Part shown: positions 36,939-45,014 of the stretch, piece after piece | Numbering within the stretch: position 1 is the stretch's first letter | Layout of the letters: each line of letters opens with the position of its first letter | Source of the DNA: CAKZLS01 sp963771545 | GTDB taxonomy: Bacteria; Pseudomonadota; Alphaproteobacteria; Rhodospirillales; Defluviicoccaceae | DNA: 64,000 bases | NCBI GenBank assembly: GCA_963771545.1 | Contig: CAVYTX010000002.1 | Coordinates: forward strand, 1,116,001 to 1,180,000 | Direction of reading: 5' to 3' | Notes under the pieces: generated by a model | Seen by the model: only the letters and a program-made list of their open reading frames with translations | What the model was told of the DNA's origin: nothing | Database searches by the model: none | Position numbers and translations under genes: made by a program

Positions 36939-37439
36939 TTAAAGCCATCCGTGGATACCCAAACGGGGTAATTTTTCTGCTTCGGCGATGTCTATAGGCG
37001 CGTCGATCCGCGGGCGACCGCTTTCAGGTATTGTAAGAGCGACGTCGCTGATCTTGCCTCCGGGCCGGCAAACAAGCAGATCGTCCAACGCGACCTCGAG
37101 AAACGGCTCGCCCGGCTGGTAAACAAGATTGCTGTTGATATCCTCGAAGGCCGCCAGCCCGTATTCACCGGCCTTGGCATGAAACACCCGGCGACCGCTG
37201 CGCTCGAGCACAAAGTGATCGAAGACGCTCCAGTTTTCCTTGATATTCGGATCCGCGCCGTCCTTGCGAACCAGCACCACGACAAGCGGTTTGTCCGACG
37301 CCCGCTCCGAAGCGACCGTTCCAGACAATGTGCAGAACGCATCGAACTTCGCTTGTTGGCGTTTCGCGTCGAGAAAAACGCACCCACTCAAAGTCGCGGC
37401 CGCCACTCCGAGCGCGACACACTGAATCAGCCTGTTCAT
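36939..37439 (-). CDS. putative lipoprotein of unknown function
   Basis: The start MNRLIQCVALGVAAATLSGC is a lipoprotein signal with the lipobox Cys at residue 20. The mature part (SGTVASERASDKPLVVVLVR, FDHFVLERSGRRVFHAKAGE, YGLAAFEDINSNLVYQPGEP) looks like a beta-sandwich carboxypeptidase-regulatory type domain. It ends soon after DAPIDIAEAEKLPRLG. Similar N-terminal domains can precede an alpha/beta hydrolase, so this copy may be a truncated form; that is a guess from memory. It may be cotranscribed with the cytochrome gene 101 bases upstream. Confidence 0.75.
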   Translation of the reverse strand: MNRLIQCVALGVAAATLSGCVFLDAKRQQAKFDAFCTLSGTVASERASDKPLVVVLVRKDGADPNIKENWSVFDHFVLERSGRRVFHAKAGEYGLAAFEDINSNLVYQPGEPFLEVALDDLLVCRPGGKISDVALTIPESGRPRIDAPIDIAEAEKLPRLGIHGWL

Positions 37440-37540
37440 AGGCAACACCCAATTATGGCGCCATGCTGCGCAATCAACATTCAAGCATTCAAGAGTAGAA
37501 TGCCGGCGAGCATTCATGCGACGATCGAGAGAACCGCGGG

Positions 37541-38071
37541 TTATCTCCGGCCCCGCGCCACCTCCAGCAGGGCATCGTAAAAGAACTCAGCCTCATCCGC
37601 GCTTAGGCGGCCGTGGTCCATCAGAAAGAGACGGATGCGCTGCCCGCTATAACGGCCGGCAAGCTCACCGTTGACAACGATCAGGCTCTTGCGTGCCAGT
37701 TCCGAGGCACTCCGGTGACACATGCCGCAGCGATTCTTGAAAGCGCCGCCCGCCTCCACCTGGCGCATGAACATCTGATAGAGCGCCTCGACCTCGTCAT
37801 CCGTAAGGGGACCGTGATGGTGCTTCAAGAATGCCCTGACATCGCCGTGACGGCCGCGAAGCCCACCGTCCTTCAAGGTCAAGGCATCGCGAGCCAGTGC
37901 GCCCGCGTGCCCGTGGCAGGTCCCGCACCGCTCCTCGAAAAACTCGTGAAGATCCAAGACCTCGGCGGGCTGTCCCCTCGTCGCCACCGCCACGGCAACA
38001 CCGCCGAGTCCTACTGCGACAATGTAACAAGTCCGTATGAACATGGATGCCCACACCCGCCCTCTGTTCAT
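37541..38071 (-). CDS. di-heme c-type cytochrome-like protein
   Basis: Exported protein with an N-terminal hydrophobic segment (FIRTCYIVAVGLGGVAVAVA) and two CxxCH heme sites: CGTCH near residue 49 and CGMCH near 117. The two halves are similar (GALARDALTLKDGGLRGRHG versus SELARKSLIVVNGELAGRYS), indicating internal duplication. Likely a periplasmic electron carrier; partner unknown. The ATG at 38071 overlaps the stop of the upstream protease gene by four bases, so the two are coupled. Confidence 0.85.
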   Translation of the reverse strand: MNRGRVWASMFIRTCYIVAVGLGGVAVAVATRGQPAEVLDLHEFFEERCGTCHGHAGALARDALTLKDGGLRGRHGDVRAFLKHHHGPLTDDEVEALYQMFMRQVEAGGAFKNRCGMCHRSASELARKSLIVVNGELAGRYSGQRIRLFLMDHGRLSADEAEFFYDALLEVARGRR

Positions 38072-38856
38072 CGGCGCTCGATCCCGGTCAGCAATTCCTT
38101 GGCGTAACGGATGGGAATGGCATAGGTAATTCCGCTTGGATCCTGGAGCGCCCTCTCCTTCGTTTCCTTGACGCCCACACTACCGATAACGCCAATCACG
38201 GTCCCGGTTTCCGAGTCAAAGAGCGGACTCCCGCTGTTTCCGGGATAGGCCGTGGCGTCTAGTTGAAAGACGGTGAAGTTTTGCCGCAGACGCTGGATCA
38301 TCTGGTGGTTCAGGTATCCCGCCGATGGCGGCGGAACGGCGGCCGGCGTCACCGCCGAAATAATACCCCGGTGAGTCACCGGATACAGTCCCAAGGCGGG
38401 CGCAGCCGGAAACCCGGTAAAGGCCACACTCTGGCCTTCCTGCACGCTCTGATCGTCTCCAAGCGCGAGCGCCGGCAGCGGCGCGTCCGAAATCCGCAAC
38501 ACGGCCAAATCGTGCTCCGTGTCCTCCGCCACCAGTTTCGCCGGGCGGGCCTCCACGGTATCGCCCGCCGGTAAGAACACGGTCAGGGTTTCGCGGTGCG
38601 CGTGGTCGAGGGCCAGGGGAATGACATGGCCGCTAGTGATCACGTGCAGTCCGTCGCCAACGGCGAAGCCCGTGCCAAGAAGATCGGCCGCCGGCTTACG
38701 GGTTCGCTGATAGGTGCCGACCGCGACAACGCTGGGTTTTATGCGGCCGATGGTTTCCACGAGATCGCCGGCGAAGGCGCCGCCCAGGGGCGTCCCCCAC
38801 ACGACCGCGAGCGGGACCACAGCGAACCACCGCCGCCATCGGCGGAGGACCAGCAT
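38068..38856 (-). CDS. exported trypsin-like serine protease (S1, DegP-like without PDZ)
   Basis: The chymotrypsin-type triad is readable: His in HVITSGHVIPL, Asp in DTEHDLAVLRI and Ser in YPGNSGSPLFDSETG. A signal peptide (MLVLRRWRRWFAVVPLAVVW to GGAFA) supports the start at 38856; the frame is open to an ATG at 38979. No PDZ domain is present, so it is a single-domain periplasmic protease. Its stop overlaps the cytochrome start, which suggests a shared role. Confidence 0.88.
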   Translation of the reverse strand: MLVLRRWRRWFAVVPLAVVWGTPLGGAFAGDLVETIGRIKPSVVAVGTYQRTRKPAADLLGTGFAVGDGLHVITSGHVIPLALDHAHRETLTVFLPAGDTVEARPAKLVAEDTEHDLAVLRISDAPLPALALGDDQSVQEGQSVAFTGFPAAPALGLYPVTHRGIISAVTPAAVPPPSAGYLNHQMIQRLRQNFTVFQLDATAYPGNSGSPLFDSETGTVIGVIGSVGVKETKERALQDPSGITYAIPIRYAKELLTGIERR

Positions 38857-39110
38857 CCCGCGAATGACTGACAGAAATGCGAACAGACGAAACAGCATTG
38901 ATCGAGACAATCCCCACCAACAGGACAATTCTGTAGCACATGCGGTACGCAAACGCGAAAACTCCTTAAAGCGGCCCATTCACCGGGAAGGCCTCAATAA
39001 ACTGTTAGGGGCGGACCGCGACGTTCCGAGTTCTCGGGGGTTGATCCCAGCCATGCCGTATCCACATTTATAAGACATTGTAGTCCAGAGCCTAGGGGCT
39101 CGGTGTCCAC

Positions 39111-39521
39111 ATGGACCTGACCAACCTATTTCGGAAATACGATCCCTATCCCACTCCAGACGTGCGGGACGTGGTGGGTGCATGCGACGCGTTGAACGTC
39201 CGCGAGTTCAAGCTCTTCGGTTTGGCGTTCGCCCGCTGGTTCGGCCGCGCCGCCAGTGAATCGGAACTGGAGCGCCCCTTCATGCACTACCTGTTCGCCC
39301 ATCAATCGCCCATGTGGGTGCGCCAGTTCACCCGCGAGGTTTTGCGCCTCAAGACCGAGGGTGTTCTTGATCCCGCCCAATTCGGCTTGCCGCCTCGCAT
39401 CGCGATGCGCGACGGTGACGGCTTGTTCGAAATCGTCTGCCGGGTTCTTCTCGTCGTCGCCTGGGGTGTGATCATTGCGATCATCGCTCGCAGCTCGCTC
39501 TGGGAGGGCTTTTGGTGGTGA
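39111..39521 (+). CDS. hypothetical protein with C-terminal membrane helix
   Basis: A 136-residue protein I do not recognise. The N-terminal ~105 residues are soluble (LFRKYDPYPTPDVRDVVGAC, FMHYLFAHQSPMWVRQFTRE), and a single hydrophobic helix near residues 108-125 (VCRVLLVVAWGVIIAIIARS) ends the protein, so it is probably tail-anchored. It is divergent from the protease gene and convergent with the transglutaminase operon. Codon use matches the neighbours. Confidence 0.7.
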   Translation: MDLTNLFRKYDPYPTPDVRDVVGACDALNVREFKLFGLAFARWFGRAASESELERPFMHYLFAHQSPMWVRQFTREVLRLKTEGVLDPAQFGLPPRIAMRDGDGLFEIVCRVLLVVAWGVIIAIIARSSLWEGFWW

Positions 39522-39547
39522 GCGAAAAGAATGTTCAGAAAAAGGCG

Positions 39548-40354
39548 CTACTGATCTTTCGTCACTTGGACTCGAACAGTCATTTCCTCAATGCCGCCAC
39601 CCTTGCGGACCCCGCGAACCGGGCACGCGCCGGCATAGTCGAACGCCACGGCCAGCCGCACATATCGATCGGTTGCGCTGACGCCGTTCGAAGGATCGAA
39701 CGACACCCAACCAAGTCCATCCACGAACGCCTCGGCCCAGGCGTGGCTGGCGACCGAGCCGGGACCCTCGCCTTCCAAAAACAAATATCCGCTGACATAG
39801 CGGGCCGGAAGATCCAGCACCCGGCAGCAGGCAATGAACAAATGAGCGTGATCCTGGCAGACGCCGTGTCCGTGTTCCAATGCCTCGGCCGCGGTGCTTT
39901 CCGAGTCGGTATAGCCGGGATGGTAGGCGACGGTTTCATGAAGGCCCCACATCAGAGCATGTAAGGCCGCGACACCCCCCTCATCGTGCAACCGTTCGCG
40001 GTACACTTCGGCCATGTCGGCGATTCCTCCGTTCACCATCGTGAAGCGGGTTCCTCGCAGAAACATCTCGGGTGGCAATCCGTCGTCGGCCGGCAGGATA
40101 CCGTGGGTATCCGTCGTATCCACCACGCCGCGAACCACCACCGGAACCGCGTCGTGGGTGCCGCTCTGAACTGAGGTATGAACCACGTTATTGAACCCGT
40201 CGATCCACGGGTTCAGCGTGCCGGGAGTCGAAACATGCCATGAAAGCACGCTCTGGCACGCGTCCGGCCTGGGTGTCAGCCGCAGATACTGAGTACTGTG
40301 GTGGGCCGGCTGCGTAAACCGGTAGTGGGTTTCGTGTTCAATGGAAAGCTTCAT
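39548..40354 (-). CDS. transglutaminase-like cysteine protease family protein
   Basis: An N-terminal beta domain (MKLSIEHETHYRFTQPAHHS, LRLTPRPDACQS) is followed by a transglutaminase-like core with the triad Cys in EHGHGVCQDHAHLFIA, His in VASHAWAEAF and Asp in WVSFDPSNG. It is the third gene of the conserved ATP-grasp / alpha-E / transglutaminase operon, thought to make and process a peptide or amide-linked product. Its ATG overlaps the alpha-E stop by four bases. Confidence 0.92.
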   Translation of the reverse strand: MKLSIEHETHYRFTQPAHHSTQYLRLTPRPDACQSVLSWHVSTPGTLNPWIDGFNNVVHTSVQSGTHDAVPVVVRGVVDTTDTHGILPADDGLPPEMFLRGTRFTMVNGGIADMAEVYRERLHDEGGVAALHALMWGLHETVAYHPGYTDSESTAAEALEHGHGVCQDHAHLFIACCRVLDLPARYVSGYLFLEGEGPGSVASHAWAEAFVDGLGWVSFDPSNGVSATDRYVRLAVAFDYAGACPVRGVRKGGGIEEMTVRVQVTKDQ

Positions 40355-41286
40355 AGCACCAGCATGAATTCACGACCGATCAGGGTGTGCAGTTCGTTAT
40401 TCCGGTTGATGTAACCGTTGAGAAATTGTGGAAGGCCCGTCCGTAAAATGCCGTCGATACGGCTGCGTTGCAAGCCGCGAAGGGCGTCCTCGGCAAGACG
40501 GGTACACGAAGCGGTGCTGCGCGTTGTGCGCAGAATGTCGGCGATTTCAGCCGTGCACGCTTGAAGGGACCGGGGCATATCCCGTCGGAGGACGAGAAGT
40601 TCGGCAACACGCTTCGGCTCGATGATGCCGGAGTAGACCTCCCGGTAGGCCTTGAAGGCGCTGAACGCCCTCAACATCGCGCCCCACCGGTAATAGTCTT
40701 CGGCCGCCAGAGTACCCTTGCCGCCGGTGCTGAGCGTCTCCCAGCCGATGGACAGAAAGCGCGCGGTGTTGTCGGCGCGCTCGACAAACGTACCGAGCCT
40801 TGTGAAATTAAACGCTTCACCCCGGCGCATGGTCCCATAGATGGCGCCACGAAACAAATGCGAGCGTTCCTTGACCCAGTCGAAGAACTCCTGAACGCCC
40901 TGATCCACCATCTTCGAGTACGATATCCCTTCCAACTCAAGGTAGGTCTGGTTGATCCCTTCCCAAACTTCCGTGGTCAGGTTTGTCCGCGTTTCCCGGG
41001 CGTTCTCGCGCGCTTCACGCACGCTGGAGATGATGCTGCCGGGGTTGTCCGCGTCGAGAGCCATGTGCGCGAGAACATTGCCCGGCGAAATCACACCATA
41101 ACGTTCCTCGAACCTGGCACGGTCGCCGCCGAGACTGAGTGGCGCCTCCCACTGACGCACGGCATTCCCATTGGAACTCGGGAGCAGCGACATGTGATAG
41201 GTGCTGGCGAGCAAGCGCGCCATATTCTCGGCCCGCTCCACGTAGCGGGCCATCCAATAAACGTTGTTGGCGGTGCGTCCGAGCAT
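40351..41286 (-). CDS. alpha-E domain protein
   Basis: All-helical protein of the alpha-E family (DUF403). Typical start MLGRTANNVYWMARYVERAE, then NMARLLASTYHMSLLP, and conserved LGTFVERADNTARFLSIGWE. 311 residues, normal. It has no known catalytic activity alone and always occurs with the ATP-grasp partner encoded just upstream (3 bases between), so it probably forms a complex with it. Confidence 0.92.
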   Translation of the reverse strand: MLGRTANNVYWMARYVERAENMARLLASTYHMSLLPSSNGNAVRQWEAPLSLGGDRARFEERYGVISPGNVLAHMALDADNPGSIISSVREARENARETRTNLTTEVWEGINQTYLELEGISYSKMVDQGVQEFFDWVKERSHLFRGAIYGTMRRGEAFNFTRLGTFVERADNTARFLSIGWETLSTGGKGTLAAEDYYRWGAMLRAFSAFKAYREVYSGIIEPKRVAELLVLRRDMPRSLQACTAEIADILRTTRSTASCTRLAEDALRGLQRSRIDGILRTGLPQFLNGYINRNNELHTLIGREFMLVL

Positions 41287-41289
41287 CGA

Positions 41290-42708
41290 TCAAGCCTCCA
41301 GCACCCACGTATCCTTGGTTCCGCCTCCCTGCGAAGAGTTCACGACCAGCGACCCTTCGCGCATGGCGACACGGGTCAAACCGCCGGGCACCACCGTGGT
41401 CAACTCGCCGGTCAGGACAAACGGCCGCAAGTCGACATGGCGAGGGGCAATACCTCCATCGACGAGGGTCGGACACGTCGAAAGGCTCAACGTCGGCTGC
41501 GCGATGAAACTGGTTGGGTTGGCGAGGATTTTGTTCTTGAACTCGCGACGTTCCTCGCAAGTGCTCGCGGGACCGATCAACATCCCGTAGCCGCCGGAAC
41601 CCGCCACCTCCTTGACCACCAGTTCCTCGAGATGGTCGAGTACATGGTTGCGGTCCTCCTCTTCGCCAAGCTGATAAGTGGGGACGTTCTTGAGAATGGG
41701 CTTCTCCCCCAAATAGAAATCGATCATGTCCGGCACATAGCAGTAGATTGCCTTATCGTCCGCGATGCCGGTGCCGATCGCGTTGGCGAGGGATACGCGT
41801 CCGTTTCGCACCACCGACAGCAGACCCGGAACGCCCAGCATCGAGTTCGCGTCGAACGCAAGCGGGTCGATGAAATCGTCGTCGATGCGGCGATAGATAA
41901 CATCGACGCGACGAGGCCCCTCGGTCGTGCGCATGAACATGGTGTCGTTTTCCACGAACAGATCGGAACCTTCGACCAACTCGACGCCCATCTGCTGGGC
42001 GAGAAAGGCATGTTCGAAATAGGCGCTGTTGTAGTGTCCGGGTGTCATCACCACCACCGTCGGATCGTAGATGCCCGGTGGGGCCACCGCCCGGAGGCTG
42101 CGCAGCAGGGTTTCGGGGTAGTGGTTGATGGGAGCCACCGACTGGGAGCCGAACAGATCCGGGAACAACCGCATCATCGTCTCACGATTTTCGAGCATGT
42201 ACGACACGCCGGACGGCACCCGGGCATTGTCCTCCAACACATAGAACTCCTCGGCGGACACGCGGACTATGTCGATGCCGGCCACGTGCACGTAGACATT
42301 TCTGGGCAGATCGAGGCCAAGCACCTCGGGGCGGAACGCGGGATTGTTGAGCACCAGATCCGATGGGATCCGGCCGGCCTTGAGGATGTTCTGCGCATGA
42401 TAGATATCGGAGAGAAAGGCATTGAGCGCGCGAACGCGCTGTATGACACCGCTTGCCAAGGTATCCCACTCCTGGGCGTCGAGAATTCTCGGCACCACAT
42501 CGAAGGGGATCAACCGTTCCACGCCCTCGTCGCTGCCGTAGACCGAAAAGGTAATGCCAAGCCGCCGGAAAATGAGATCCGCCTGCTGGTGCCTCTCGGT
42601 CAGCCGGCTGATCGGTGTCTCCTCCAACCACTGGCTGTACGAACGGTAGGCGTGGCGGATACCGTCGCCCAGACCTCGCATCTCATCGAAGGCTTCATTA
42701 AGCGCCAT
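41290..42708 (-). CDS. circularly permuted type 2 ATP-grasp protein
   Basis: A 472-residue protein of the CP_ATPgrasp_2 (DUF404/DUF407) family, predicted to form amide bonds with ATP. Characteristic parts: ISRLTERHQQADLIFRRLGI, PFDVVPRILDAQEW, YVLEDNARVPSGVSYMLENR, VVMTPGHYNSAYFEHAFLAQ and LVVKEVAGSGGYGMLIGPAS. It leads the three-gene operon with alpha-E and transglutaminase genes. The substrate is unknown. Confidence 0.92.
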   Translation of the reverse strand: MALNEAFDEMRGLGDGIRHAYRSYSQWLEETPISRLTERHQQADLIFRRLGITFSVYGSDEGVERLIPFDVVPRILDAQEWDTLASGVIQRVRALNAFLSDIYHAQNILKAGRIPSDLVLNNPAFRPEVLGLDLPRNVYVHVAGIDIVRVSAEEFYVLEDNARVPSGVSYMLENRETMMRLFPDLFGSQSVAPINHYPETLLRSLRAVAPPGIYDPTVVVMTPGHYNSAYFEHAFLAQQMGVELVEGSDLFVENDTMFMRTTEGPRRVDVIYRRIDDDFIDPLAFDANSMLGVPGLLSVVRNGRVSLANAIGTGIADDKAIYCYVPDMIDFYLGEKPILKNVPTYQLGEEEDRNHVLDHLEELVVKEVAGSGGYGMLIGPASTCEERREFKNKILANPTSFIAQPTLSLSTCPTLVDGGIAPRHVDLRPFVLTGELTTVVPGGLTRVAMREGSLVVNSSQGGGTKDTWVLEA

Positions 42709-43125
42709 CGTTAACTGCCTGTAATTTTTTCACTTCCCAAACGGTGTACCGGCGCTATGCAAACCGCGCGCCATTTCCCCGGCCGACCATATGTCCCGTT
42801 ACTTCGTTGCTTTGCCGTCGCTTTTCGACCCTCGCGCCGGAAGGAAAATAGCCACGTTGATGGCCTCAAGCCTAAGGATGCACACCTCTGCGTCAATACA
42901 AAACCATTTGCCTGTTTTATGGGCATGTTCGATCAATTCGATAGAGCGTCTCGAGCGATACACCGGCTAGGCGCATCATGCGTCGAACTTGCCTCCGCGC
43001 CGTCCGAGTTCTATTGTCTCCGACCGGTGCTTGGTACTTGATTGCGGGTCAACATCAATTAGATCTTTGTTTAAATTACATAGTGATCCATCAAACAACG
43101 CATAAATTGAGGGGAGTGTTATTCT
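42709..43125. other. 417-bp intergenic region, no gene recognised
   Basis: It separates the divergent ATP-grasp operon and the TAXI gene. No RNA gene, repeat or convincing coding frame was found. The last 80 bases are AT-rich (AGATCTTTGTTTAAATTACA), the likely promoter of the TAXI gene, with a ribosome site GAGGGGAG before its ATG. Confidence 0.6.
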
Positions 43126-44163
43126 ATGCCGCGAACTGTGACTAGGCGCTCGGTTCTTGCGGGGGCGGCCGCCGCCGTCTTGGCAATACCTGCGGGCGTC
43201 CGCGGCCAGGACCTCCAGGAGCGCACCTATCTCCTGGCGACCGCCACCACCGGCGGCACATACTATCCGGTGGGCGTGGCGCTGGCGACCCTGACCAAGG
43301 TCAAACTGCAGCCCAAGGACAAGATCTCCATGTCGGCGATCACGTCGGCGGGCTCGGGCGAGAACATCAAGCTGCTGCGCGAGGACCAGGCGCAGTTCGC
43401 CATTCTCCAGGGGCTATACGGCGCCTGGGCATGGAGCGGCACTGGCAAGGTCGCCGCCGAGGGACCCCAGAAGGAACTGCGGTCGATGACGATGCTGTGG
43501 CAGAACGTCGAGCACTTCGTCATCAACTCGGTATTCGTCAAGACCGGGAACGCCAGCGACCTCAGAAACCTCAAGGGCAAGAAATTCTCCATCGGCAAGC
43601 GCAATTCCGGCACGGAGGGATCGGGCCGCACCATTCTCACCGGTCTCGGGATCGAGCCGGACACCTTTTTCGATCTGGTTTACATGGGCTACAACCCCAG
43701 CGCCGATGCGCTTCAGAACGGCACCATCAGCGGCATGAACATTCCCGCCGGACCGCCGGTGGCCGCCGTGACCCGCGTCGCCGCGGCGTTGGAAGGCAAG
43801 ATCCGCGTCCTTAATTTCACCGGCGAGCAGATGGCCGAGGCCAACAAGGCCGCCGGAATCGACCTATGGACCCGCTACACGATCCCGCCCAATACCTACC
43901 CGGGACAGGTCAAACAGATCGAGACCATGGCGCAACCGAATTTCCTCGCGGTTCGCGACGATGTCGACAACGAAACGGTCTATTTGATCACCAAGACGAT
44001 CTATGAAAATCTCCCCTTTCTTCAGGGGATCCACAAGGCCACCAAGGCGATGTCGCTGCGGGAGGCCCTCAACGGTCTGCCGTTCCCGCTGCACGCCGGC
44101 GCGGCCCGCTATTACGAGGAAGCCGGTCTCACCATTCCCGCCAAGCTCAAGCCGCCGCGGTAA
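43126..44163 (+). CDS. TAXI-family TRAP transporter solute-binding protein
   Basis: Periplasmic binding protein of the TRAP-associated extracytoplasmic type. The Tat-like signal VTRRSVLAGAAAAVLAIPAG is followed by LLATATTGGTYYPVGVALAT, SAGSGENIKLLREDQAQFAI, FSIGKRNSGTEGSGRTILTG and YENLPFLQGIHKATKAM. 345 residues is normal. No TRAP membrane subunit genes (dctQ/dctM type) lie next to it, so it is an orphan binding protein in this window. Ligand unknown. Confidence 0.92.
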   Translation: MPRTVTRRSVLAGAAAAVLAIPAGVRGQDLQERTYLLATATTGGTYYPVGVALATLTKVKLQPKDKISMSAITSAGSGENIKLLREDQAQFAILQGLYGAWAWSGTGKVAAEGPQKELRSMTMLWQNVEHFVINSVFVKTGNASDLRNLKGKKFSIGKRNSGTEGSGRTILTGLGIEPDTFFDLVYMGYNPSADALQNGTISGMNIPAGPPVAAVTRVAAALEGKIRVLNFTGEQMAEANKAAGIDLWTRYTIPPNTYPGQVKQIETMAQPNFLAVRDDVDNETVYLITKTIYENLPFLQGIHKATKAMSLREALNGLPFPLHAGAARYYEEAGLTIPAKLKPPR

Positions 44164-44190
44164 CCGGGTCCCGGCCCTTCGTCCAAAAGC

Positions 44191-44736
44191 TTAAGGATCG
44201 CCCTCGGCGGGAGCTTCGCCGGGCATCCATGACCGGACCCGCACGTGTTTGCCGGTGTGAGTCCGCAGGAGCTTGGGCCTCCCCAGCGGATCGCCTCCCC
44301 CTGGAACGCCGTTCCCGGCAATGGACCGCCGCATGGCTTCGACGCTGATTTCGGTTCGCTCGCCGCGCTGGCGGGCCTGGGCATAGGCCGGCATCTCCCG
44401 GGTCAGACGCCCGAGGTGATCACACGAAAGGGGGCCGAACCGCCGCCAGACATCTTCCAACAGGCTCTCGGCCTCTTCGGGGATCGGCGTTTCCATGCCG
44501 ATTGCGGGCCGGCCCTGGGCCAAGGCGAGATAGAGATTGGGCTCCACCGGCCCCGCGTCGTCGGCCACGAACACGGCGGGCATCAGCGTCCGCCCCGGAT
44601 ACAGTGCGGCATGACACGCCTGCGCAAGAAACAGCAGGCGTTGCAGTTTCTGCGGCTGCAGGTATTCGTTCCGGCTCAAGGCCTTGTCGGCAAACCAGAA
44701 CGCGGCGGTGAAGGCGGAGTCGAGGATGGCGCGCAT
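44191..44736 (-). CDS. Panacea-domain (DUF4065, SocA-like) protein
   Basis: The core reads AFWFADKALSRNEYLQPQKL, then QRLLFLAQACHAALYPGRTL and DDAGPVEPNLY, matching the Panacea/SocA helical domain, which in known cases acts as a toxin-neutralising or proteolysis adaptor module. 181 residues. A basic C-terminal extension (RPKLLRTHTGKHVRVRSWMP) is present. No toxin gene is adjacent: its neighbours are the TAXI gene and the tracrRNA of the CRISPR locus. Function here is unknown. Confidence 0.75.
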   Translation of the reverse strand: MRAILDSAFTAAFWFADKALSRNEYLQPQKLQRLLFLAQACHAALYPGRTLMPAVFVADDAGPVEPNLYLALAQGRPAIGMETPIPEEAESLLEDVWRRFGPLSCDHLGRLTREMPAYAQARQRGERTEISVEAMRRSIAGNGVPGGGDPLGRPKLLRTHTGKHVRVRSWMPGEAPAEGDP

Positions 44737-44862
44737 GGGAACCGGTTTACACGGACCGGATCAACAAACGGTTAATGGGAAGGGCGCGGGCCGCGCCCTC
44801 CGGTGCGTGCGGGAGCGCGTTCGGACCCGCCTGCGGTAGCTACTAGCAATCGTCCCCAAATG

Positions 44863-44886
44863 AAAAGGGCCCGGCGAACCGGGCCC
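44863..44886 (-). terminator. rho-independent terminator of the tracrRNA
   Basis: Perfect 8-bp GC stem GGGCCCGG / CCGGGCCC with a UUCG tetraloop, followed by TTTT on the minus strand. Confidence 0.9.
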
Positions 44887-44948
44887 TCGGAATTTTGTGA
44901 CTTCCGTCTTGTTAACGAGCTGTCACTCAAGTCCGCATGATCTAAGCT
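44863..44948 (-). ncRNA. tracrRNA of the type II-C CRISPR system
   Basis: Read on the minus strand from 44948, the first 25 bases (AGCTTAGATCATGCGGACTT then GAGTG) are complementary to the 3' part of the CRISPR repeat, with a single internal mismatch and one G-U pair. Two short hairpins follow (GAG..GCTC and GACGGAAGTC). A strong terminator GGGCCCGG-TTCG-CCGGGCCC with TTTT ends the RNA. About 86 nt. It is divergent from cas9. Confidence 0.88.
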
Positions 44949-44953
44949 TTTTG

Positions 44954-44982
44954 ACTGTACAGTAGCCCCCAAAATAAAACAA
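44954..44982 (-). promoter_or_regulatory. predicted tracrRNA promoter
   Basis: On the minus strand a -35 box TTGTTT (44977-44982) and a -10 box TACAGT (44954-44959) are separated by 17 bases. The predicted start is 44947-44948, exactly the first base of the anti-repeat. Confidence 0.65.
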
Positions 44983-45014
44983 CATGGAATAGTGATCAAC
45001 TTGGGGGATTAGAC

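Noticed and set aside
40468..42714. 748-codon frame antisense to the alpha-E and ATP-grasp genes
   Set aside because: Shadow of two well-supported minus-strand genes; His/Arg-rich with no motif.
42709..43125. Hidden RNA gene in the 417-bp gap
   Set aside because: No tRNA cloverleaf, riboswitch-like conserved block or strong terminator is visible.
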